A stretch of 64,000 bases of DNA, from positions 1-64,000 of the forward strand of contig CADBRH010000011.1 of NCBI GenBank assembly GCA_902797035.1. Reading direction: 5' to 3'. The notes under the pieces are model-generated. The model ran no database searches, was not told the origin of the DNA, and worked only from the letters and a program-made list of their open reading frames with translations. The translations under genes and the position numbers were made by a program. Below are positions 57,811-64,000 of this stretch, piece by piece; position 1 is the first letter of the stretch, and every line of letters starts with the position of its first letter. This DNA comes from an uncultured Bacteroidia bacterium (lineage in GTDB: Bacteria > Bacteroidota > Bacteroidia > Bacteroidales > UBA932).

Positions 57811-60800
57811 ATGGGACAGATCAGCCATGAGAACGGTCTCCTCAACGGGATCATCCGCTTCTCTCTGAACAACCGGACGGCGATCCTCGTTATCGCGGCC
57901 CTTTGCCTTGTGGCGGGAATATTTTCAACTCTAAGGACCGAGGTGGACGTGTTCCCGGACCTCAACGCCCCGACCGTGGTGGTGATGACGGAGGCCCCGG
58001 GAATGGCTCCAGAGGAGGTCGAGCGACTTGTCACCTTCCCCATCGAGACGGCGGTCAACGGCGCCACGGACGTGCGCCGGGTGCGTTCCTCCTCGACCAC
58101 TGGATTCTCCATCGTCAACATCGAGTTCGAGTGGGGCACTGACATTTACAAGGCCCGCCAGATCGTCAGCGAGAAGATCGCCATGGTCGGCGAGAGCCTT
58201 CCGGACAACGTCGGCAATCCCACGCTAGGGCCGCAGGCATCCATCCTCGGCGAGTTGATGATCATCGGCCTCACAGCCGACACAACCTCGATGGAGGACC
58301 TCCGCACCCTGGCCGACTGGTCGATCCGCCCGAGGCTCCTTTCCACCGGCGGAGTGGCCCAAGTGGCCGTCATCGGTGGCGACATCAAGGAATATCAGAT
58401 CCTTCTCGACCCGGGCCGGACGCGTCACTACGGGGTCTCCCTAGACGAGGTCATCTACGCCGTCAAGGGGATGAACCAGAACGCCGCCGCCGGCACTCTC
58501 TATGAATACGGCAACGAGTACATAGTCCGGGGCGTGCTCTCCACCAGCGACGTGGAGCTCCTCCGGAAGGCCGTCGTGAAGGTCTCCGATAGCGGCCTTC
58601 CGGTCACCCTGGAGGCCATCGCCGACGTCAGGACAGGCCCCAAGACCCCGATCCTCGGGGTGGCCTCCAACGACGGCAAGCCGGCTGTCATCCTGACAGT
58701 CACCAAGCAGCCCGCCACCAACACCCTTGACCTCACCGCCCTGCTCGACGCGGCCCTGGAGGACATCTCCTCCACCCTTCCCGCCGACGTCAAGGTCAAC
58801 TCGGGCATATTCCGCCAGTCCCGCTTCATCGAGGGATCGATCAGCAACGTCCGCAAGTCCCTCTTGGAGGGAGGAATCTTCGTGGTCCTGGTGCTTTTCA
58901 TATTCCTGATGAACTGGAGGACCACGGTGATCTCCCTAGTCTCAATCCCGATGTCGATTGTGATAACACTTCTGGTGACACGGTGGATGGGCTTGACTAT
59001 CAACACTATGAGCCTCGGAGGAATCGCCATCGCCATAGGCTCGCTGGTGGACGACTCGATCGTGGACGTGGAGAATGTGTTCAAGCGATTGCGACAACCA
59101 CGGAACGGCCGGAGCGTCCTTCAAGTCGTCTATGAGGCTTCCAAGGAGGTCAGGATGCCGATGCTGAACTCGACCCTGATCATCATCGCGAGCTTCCTTC
59201 CGCTCTTCTTCCTTTCCGGGATGGAGGGCAGGATGCTGAAGCCCCTCGGGATCACCTTCATCATCTCCCTGATGACCTCCACCCTGGTCGCGCTGACACT
59301 TACCCCTGTCCTCAGCTCCTACCTTCTGGGCTCCGAGGGAAGGGCCACCGACACCCGCGAGGCCCCCGTCGCCAGATGGCTTAAGGGATTATATTCAAAG
59401 GCCCTCGATTGGACCCTTGACCACAAGAGGATCGTCCTCGGGACGGTCGCTGCCCTGCTTGTCTGCGCTGTAGTGATGTTCTTCTCTCTCGGCAGGAGCT
59501 TCCTTCCCGCCTTCAACGAGGGCTCCTTCACCATCGCCATGAGCTCTGTCCCGGGAATATCCCTTGAGGAGTCCGACAGGCTTGGCCTGATGGCCGAGCG
59601 TATGCTGATGGAAATCCCTGAGATCCAGACAGTCGGGCGCAAGACTGGTAGGGCTGAGCTGGACGAGCACGCCTTCGGGGTGAACTGCTCAGAGTTCGAG
59701 TGCCCGTTCATCCTCGGGAAGAGGAGCAAGAAGGCCCTGACCGAGGAGGTCCGCCAGAAACTCTCGGCCCTCCCGGGTGTGAACGTCGAGATCGGAGGGC
59801 CTATCTCCCACAGGATCGACGCGATGCTCTCGGGCACCCAATCCAACATTGCCATCAAGGTCTTCGGCACCGACCTCAACAAGATGTACTCCATCGGTCA
59901 GCAGATCAAGAGTGCCATCTCCGAGGTGGAGGGAATAGCCGATATCAATGTCGAGCAGCAGGTGGAAAGGCCTCAGATAGACATAGTTCCGAGGCGTGAG
60001 ATGCTGGCCCGTTATGGGATTTCCCTGCCGGAGTTCGCCGAGATGGTGAAGGTCGGTCTTGAGGGTGAGGTCGTCTCGACAGTCTATGAGGGCAACCGCA
60101 CCTTCGACTTGACTCTCAAGCTCAAAGACGACGCGCGCTCCTCCATGGAGAGGATAGCTGACATCACTCTGGACTCCCCTTCCGGGGCCAAGGTCCCGCT
60201 GGACCACATCGCGGAGATCGTCTCCTCGTCTGGCCCGAACACCATCAACCGTGAGAACGTGGGCCGAAAACTTGTCGTGTCCTGCAACGCCACCGGAGGC
60301 GAGCTTGCCAAGGCTGTGGCGGCCATCAAGGAGGAGATCGCCGAGCACATAGAGCTCCCTGAGGGCTACAGGATCGAGTACGGCGGCCAGTTCGAGAGCG
60401 AGGAGAGGGCATCGAGGACCATCGCGCTTGTCAGCGTGTTCAGCATATTCATAATCTTCATGTTGCTCCTCGGGGAGTTCAAGCGCGCCGGGCAGTCGCT
60501 CATCGTGCTGCTGAACCTGCCTATGGCCCTGATCGGAGGCGTGGTCACCATCTACTTCACCGGAGGGGTGATGAGCATCCCGGCGATCATCGGTTTCATT
60601 TCCCTGTTCGGCATCGCGACGAGGAACGGAATGCTGCTGATCGACAGGTACAACGTCCTCGCCGCCGAGGGGCTGTCCCCGAGGGAGACAGTGCTCGCCG
60701 GCTCGCTTGACCGTCTCAATCCCATCCTGATGACGGCCGTGACCTCGGCCCTGGCGCTGCTTCCCCTCGCCATCGGAGGCGACCTTCCCGGCAACGAGAT

Positions 60801-60906
60801 CCAGTCCCCGATGGCTAAGGTCATCCTTGGAGGACTGCTTTCCTCAACCCTCCTCAACGGGTTCATCATCCCCATAATGTATCTTATCTCGAATAAAGGA
60901 AAATGA
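57811..60906 (+). CDS. Heavy-metal RND efflux pump, CusA/CzcA family
   Basis: A 1031-residue inner-membrane antiporter with the RND duplication (helices at about 16-36, 350-545 and 860-1025). N-terminal LRTEVDVFPDLNAPTVVVMTEAPGMAPEEVE is the heavy-metal subfamily signature. The fourth-helix motif AIAIGSLVDDSIVDVENVF holds the Asp residues used for proton relay. It expels a divalent or monovalent metal; zinc, cobalt, cadmium, nickel, copper and silver cannot be separated from sequence alone. The abundant His tails of the partner proteins favour zinc-like or copper-like ions. It overlaps the outer-membrane gene by 4 bases. Confidence 0.93.
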   Translation: MGQISHENGLLNGIIRFSLNNRTAILVIAALCLVAGIFSTLRTEVDVFPDLNAPTVVVMTEAPGMAPEEVERLVTFPIETAVNGATDVRRVRSSSTTGFSIVNIEFEWGTDIYKARQIVSEKIAMVGESLPDNVGNPTLGPQASILGELMIIGLTADTTSMEDLRTLADWSIRPRLLSTGGVAQVAVIGGDIKEYQILLDPGRTRHYGVSLDEVIYAVKGMNQNAAAGTLYEYGNEYIVRGVLSTSDVELLRKAVVKVSDSGLPVTLEAIADVRTGPKTPILGVASNDGKPAVILTVTKQPATNTLDLTALLDAALEDISSTLPADVKVNSGIFRQSRFIEGSISNVRKSLLEGGIFVVLVLFIFLMNWRTTVISLVSIPMSIVITLLVTRWMGLTINTMSLGGIAIAIGSLVDDSIVDVENVFKRLRQPRNGRSVLQVVYEASKEVRMPMLNSTLIIIASFLPLFFLSGMEGRMLKPLGITFIISLMTSTLVALTLTPVLSSYLLGSEGRATDTREAPVARWLKGLYSKALDWTLDHKRIVLGTVAALLVCAVVMFFSLGRSFLPAFNEGSFTIAMSSVPGISLEESDRLGLMAERMLMEIPEIQTVGRKTGRAELDEHAFGVNCSEFECPFILGKRSKKALTEEVRQKLSALPGVNVEIGGPISHRIDAMLSGTQSNIAIKVFGTDLNKMYSIGQQIKSAISEVEGIADINVEQQVERPQIDIVPRREMLARYGISLPEFAEMVKVGLEGEVVSTVYEGNRTFDLTLKLKDDARSSMERIADITLDSPSGAKVPLDHIAEIVSSSGPNTINRENVGRKLVVSCNATGGELAKAVAAIKEEIAEHIELPEGYRIEYGGQFESEERASRTIALVSVFSIFIIFMLLLGEFKRAGQSLIVLLNLPMALIGGVVTIYFTGGVMSIPAIIGFISLFGIATRNGMLLIDRYNVLAAEGLSPRETVLAGSLDRLNPILMTAVTSALALLPLAIGGDLPGNEIQSPMAKVILGGLLSSTLLNGFIIPIMYLISNKGK

Positions 60907-62081
60907 AACGTATATTATTATTGATAAGCGCTTTGCTTGTCTCTATTTGCTGCGGAGCTCAAGGTTGGTTGGAGGGGGTTCTGAGAGAGGTTGAGAGCAA
61001 CAACCCGGAACTTAAGGCGATGGCTGCGGAGGTGGAGGCGGAGAGGATCGCCAACCGTGGCGAGGCCCTGCTCCAGAACCCTGAGGTCGAGTTCGGCCAG
61101 CTATGGGGAGCCGAGGGGATCGGGAACCGCCACGATGTCCGTGTCTCCCAGCCTTTCGATGTGGCGACCATCTCCGGCCTCAGGGCGGGCAAGGCGGCTA
61201 CCCTCGACGAGATCTCCTACCTCAAGTACAGGGCCGGGAGGATCGAGGTTCTTCTCGACACATGGCTGACCTGCATCGACCTCGTCCATTGCAACGCCCT
61301 TCTCTCAGAGTTGAGTACCCATCTCTCGCAGGCCGGGACGCTCGTGGAGGCCTGTCAGAAAAAGCTGGCGGCCGGGAGCGCCACTGTCCTTGACCTCAAC
61401 AAGGCGAAGATCCATCTCGCCGCTGTCCAAGGGGAGGTCAATAGTCTGGAAACGCTCAGGAACGAGCTTCTGGCCACCCTGAAGTCCCTGAACGGGGGGA
61501 TAGATATTCCTTTCGAGCACACTGTCTATGACATCGGGACGACCCAGCCGGAGAGCTTTGAGGAGTGGTACGAGAACGCGGCGGCGAATAACCCTTTGAT
61601 GGAATACGCGAGGGCCCAGGTCAGCCTTGAGGAGAGGCAACTGGCCATCGACAAGGCTTCCCGCCTGCCGGAGTTCTCCCTTGGCTACATGAGCGAGATC
61701 AGGACGGTCGAGAAATTCCGTGGAGTCACGGTCGGGGTCAGCGTCCCACTGTGGAGCGCCGCCAACAAGGTGAGGCGTTCAAAGGCGGGCCTGGCCGCTG
61801 CGGAATCCCGTAAAGAAGCCTCTGAGAAGAGGTTCCGTCTTGAGCTGGAGAAGGAATATGCCCGGGCGCTGGCCCTGAGGGCCAATGCGGAGATGACGCG
61901 GTCCTCCCTCGCGGAGACCGACAACAGGGACTTCCTGCTCACGGCGCTGACCAAGGGCGAGATCTCGATGGTCGATTATCTTGTCGAGACCGACCTCTAT
62001 TACGAGACCCTTGAGCGGACATTGGAGACGGAGCGCGACTACCGCAAGGCGGTGGCCACGCTCCAGAGTGTCTGTCTTTGA
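60903..62081 (+). CDS. TolC-family outer-membrane channel (CusC/CzcC-like)
   Basis: A 392-residue outer-membrane factor. A signal peptide (residues 1-20, ending CGAQ) is followed by two copies of the long-helix/barrel unit of the OEP family: VESNNPELKAMAAEVEAERIANRGE in the first half and AAANNPLMEYARAQVSLEERQLAID in the second. It completes the tripartite efflux system with the adaptor and pump. Its stop is 11 bp from the stop of the convergent ABC gene. Confidence 0.92.
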   Translation: MKRILLLISALLVSICCGAQGWLEGVLREVESNNPELKAMAAEVEAERIANRGEALLQNPEVEFGQLWGAEGIGNRHDVRVSQPFDVATISGLRAGKAATLDEISYLKYRAGRIEVLLDTWLTCIDLVHCNALLSELSTHLSQAGTLVEACQKKLAAGSATVLDLNKAKIHLAAVQGEVNSLETLRNELLATLKSLNGGIDIPFEHTVYDIGTTQPESFEEWYENAAANNPLMEYARAQVSLEERQLAIDKASRLPEFSLGYMSEIRTVEKFRGVTVGVSVPLWSAANKVRRSKAGLAAAESRKEASEKRFRLELEKEYARALALRANAEMTRSSLAETDNRDFLLTALTKGEISMVDYLVETDLYYETLERTLETERDYRKAVATLQSVCL

Positions 62082-62092
62082 TTCAAGGCCGC

Positions 62093-63997
62093 TTATAGGG
62101 TGATCTGATTACCTGTGTACAGCTCGTAATACTTGCCCTTCATGGCGAGGAGCTCGTCGTGCCGGCCGCGCTCGATGATCCGGCCCTGGTCGAGAACCAT
62201 GATGTAGTTGGCGTTCTGGACGGTTGATAGACGGTGCGCTATCACGAATGTGGTGCGTCCTTTCATCAGGGAGTCCATGCCTTTCTGTATGAGCTTCTCT
62301 GTGCGGGTGTCGATAGATGAGGTCGCCTCGTCGAGAATCAGAACCGGCGGGTCGGCGACAGCGGCCCTGGCGATGGCCAGAAGCTGCCTCTCCCCTTGCG
62401 AGAGATTGCCTCCGTCGGCCGCCAGGATAGTGTCATATCCTTGCGGGAGACGGCGTATGAACGAGTCGGCGTAAACAAGCCTGGCGGCGGCGCGGCACTC
62501 CTCGTCGGTGGCGTCAAGGCGGCCGTACCTGATATTGTCGAGAACCGAGGCCGAGAACAGCCGCGTCTCCTGAAGCACTATACCGAGGCTTCGGCGAAGG
62601 GAGTCCTTCTCGATATTCCTGATGTCAAAGCCGTCGTAGGTGACAGTGCCTTCCTGAATCTCGTAGAAACGGTTGATGAGGTTCGTGATGGTCGTCTTAC
62701 CTGCTCCTGTGCCGCCGACAAAGGCGATCTTCTGGCCCGGGTACGCGGTCAATGTGATGTCGAACAGCACCTGCTTTCCCGGCACATAACTGAAATCCAC
62801 GTCCTTTAAACTTACCAATCCTTTTAGCGGCACTAATGTTGCGCCAGATGGGGCCAGCCAGGCCCAGGTGCCGGTGCGGGTGGGACTAACTGCCAGTGAA
62901 CCATCCGGAGAAACAGTTGTGTTAACAAGCGTAACATTTCCGTTATCAACCTCTTGAGGCTCATCCAGAAGTCCGTAGACCCTATCAGTGCCGGCCGAAG
63001 CCATCGCGATTGAGTTGATCTCGTTGGATATGCTTGATATCGGCCTGGTGAAATTCTTCTGCAACGACAGGAAGGCCACGAGAGTACCCAAAGTCAGCGT
63101 CGCGCCGCCTATTCCGGACAGGTACCACACGGACGCGCCAGCCAAGGCGATCAGCGCGCCGACGACGGCCGTGAGGACATATCCCAAATTGCCGATATTG
63201 CTGTTGATCGGCATGACAAGGCTGCCTACCTTGTTGGCGTTGTAAGCGCTCGAGCGAAGCGTCTCGTTTAGGACCTTGAAATCCTCCACCGCCTTGCTCT
63301 CATGGCAATACACCTTTACCACCCTCTGCCCCGAGACCATCTCCTCGATATAGCCGTTGACAGCGCCCAACGCCTTCTGGCGCTCCACGAAATGCCCCCT
63401 CGAGATCTTCCCGAGGCCCGTGGTCACACGGACCGTCAGGGCAGCCATACAGATCGACACCAGAGTCAGCGGCATCGACAGCACCACCATCGACACGAAG
63501 GTAGATATCAGGGTGATAAGGGACTGGAACAAGCTCGGCACGGTGTTCCCGATCACCTGGCGAAGGGTGTCCACGTCATTGGTGTAGACTGACATGATGT
63601 CGCCGTGAGCGTGGGAGTCGAAATACGCCAGCGGCAGGTCCTCCATATGCTTGAACAGGCTCTGTCGCAACTTAAGCATGGTTCCCTGCCCCACGAATAT
63701 CATGATCAGGTTGTAGGAATATGAGGCCGCCACACCAAGGAGAAGCGCCGCCGCCAGCTTGACAAGGGCAATGGCCAGCGGGGAATAATCAGGAGCCGCC
63801 TGGGACAGCATCGGGGTGATGTAGTCATCGATCAGAGTCCTCGTGAAAAGGGAGGACGCCAGGGTCGCGAGCGACGAGACCACGATGCAGCCCAGCACGA
63901 TGACGAAACGCCACTTGTAGTGCTTGAATATGAAGCTGAAAAGCCTCCAGACGGTCGAGCCCTTGCCGAGGCTCTTCCTCAGCTCCTCGCGCGACAT
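62093..63997 (-). CDS. ABC exporter, permease-ATPase half transporter (MsbA-like)
   Basis: A 634-residue half transporter with six membrane helices (residues about 20-325). The nucleotide-binding domain contains Walker A in FVGGTGAGKTTITNLI, the Q loop in LGIVLQETRLFS, the signature LSQGERQLLAIARA, Walker B VLILDEATSSID and the His loop FVIAHRLSTV. An insert of about 50 residues with TGTWAWLAPSG precedes the ATPase domain, as commonly seen in Bacteroidales homologues. It probably exports a lipid or small hydrophobic compound. The ATG at 63997 lies 3 bp from the window edge, so an earlier start cannot be excluded. Confidence 0.9.
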   Translation of the reverse strand: MSREELRKSLGKGSTVWRLFSFIFKHYKWRFVIVLGCIVVSSLATLASSLFTRTLIDDYITPMLSQAAPDYSPLAIALVKLAAALLLGVAASYSYNLIMIFVGQGTMLKLRQSLFKHMEDLPLAYFDSHAHGDIMSVYTNDVDTLRQVIGNTVPSLFQSLITLISTFVSMVVLSMPLTLVSICMAALTVRVTTGLGKISRGHFVERQKALGAVNGYIEEMVSGQRVVKVYCHESKAVEDFKVLNETLRSSAYNANKVGSLVMPINSNIGNLGYVLTAVVGALIALAGASVWYLSGIGGATLTLGTLVAFLSLQKNFTRPISSISNEINSIAMASAGTDRVYGLLDEPQEVDNGNVTLVNTTVSPDGSLAVSPTRTGTWAWLAPSGATLVPLKGLVSLKDVDFSYVPGKQVLFDITLTAYPGQKIAFVGGTGAGKTTITNLINRFYEIQEGTVTYDGFDIRNIEKDSLRRSLGIVLQETRLFSASVLDNIRYGRLDATDEECRAAARLVYADSFIRRLPQGYDTILAADGGNLSQGERQLLAIARAAVADPPVLILDEATSSIDTRTEKLIQKGMDSLMKGRTTFVIAHRLSTVQNANYIMVLDQGRIIERGRHDELLAMKGKYYELYTGNQITL

Positions 63998-64000
63998 ATG

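Noticed and set aside
62815..62960. Possible inserted element in the ABC exporter linker
   Set aside because: The TGTWAW-containing linker before the ATPase domain is a normal feature of Bacteroidales homologues, and the DNA lacks long inverted repeats.

Overview
The window is a chromosomal segment of a GC-rich member of the Bacteroidales, most likely an uncultured gut or rumen type. The evidence is a NusG-like UpxY regulator heading a capsule operon, ATP-type PEP carboxykinase, a VorDABC-type 2-oxoacid:ferredoxin oxidoreductase set, an NfnAB pair, ResB/CcsA cytochrome c assembly, a TonB-dependent receptor, and repeated TAnnTTTG promoter boxes, which are the Bacteroidota -7 element, with no clear Shine-Dalgarno sequences. 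I cannot place it to genus. No rRNA, tRNA, CRISPR array, transposase or phage gene was seen.

Layout. (1) 1-6804, plus strand: the 3' end of pckA and its terminator, then a BASS transporter / acyltransferase / outer-membrane barrel operon, then flavin reductase, two lipoproteins and YqeY. (2) 13259-6810, minus strand: a four-gene operon of M23 peptidase, MscS channel, PurN and an unusual lysoplasmalogenase-aldehyde dehydrogenase fusion. A divergent TonB-dependent receptor follows at 13343-15331. (3) 20487-15318, minus strand: a branched-chain keto-acid operon with butyrate kinase, IlvE, a TPR protein, ferredoxin and VorB/A/C. It suggests that branched-chain amino acids are converted to acyl-CoA and branched fatty acid with ATP yield. 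(4) 50701-21558, minus strand: one capsular/exopolysaccharide operon of about 29 kb. UpxY, Wza and Wzc come first. A beta-helix lipoprotein, Wzx flippase, pyruvyl transferase, beta-propeller protein, PP-loop protein, many glycosyltransferases and an EpsG-type polymerase follow. Next is an ACP / ketosynthase III / SDR / FkbH / VOC acyl-building module. The operon ends with a bacillosamine-type set: PglD-like acyltransferase, PglC-like priming transferase, DegT aminotransferase and PglF-like 4,6-dehydratase. The middle of this operon is visibly richer in A+T than its flanks, as expected for exchanged capsule cassettes. trmO follows it. (5) 51085-54182, plus strand: NfnA/NfnB and a PrsW-type protease. 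(6) 56152-54480, minus strand: ResB and CcsA. (7) 56204-62081, plus strand: a small His-rich exported protein and a CusBAC/CzcBAC-type metal efflux system. (8) 63997-62093, minus strand: an MsbA-like ABC exporter.

Most noteworthy points. First, palindromic segments appear to be inserted in frame inside two conserved enzymes. The gltD/nfnB insert is exactly 123 bp (41 codons) bounded by 20-bp inverted repeats. The trmO insert is about 100 codons with several perfect hairpins. Related-looking repeats fill the 54.2-54.5 kb gap, and together they resemble a protein-tolerated palindromic repeat family. Second, an acyl-carrier-protein acyl-building module is embedded next to a complete bacillosamine-like amino-sugar pathway, suggesting an unusual N-acyl amino sugar in the capsule. 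Third, the lysoplasmalogenase-ALDH fusion would couple release of a fatty aldehyde to its oxidation. These are readings of sequence and family knowledge only; no database search was possible.
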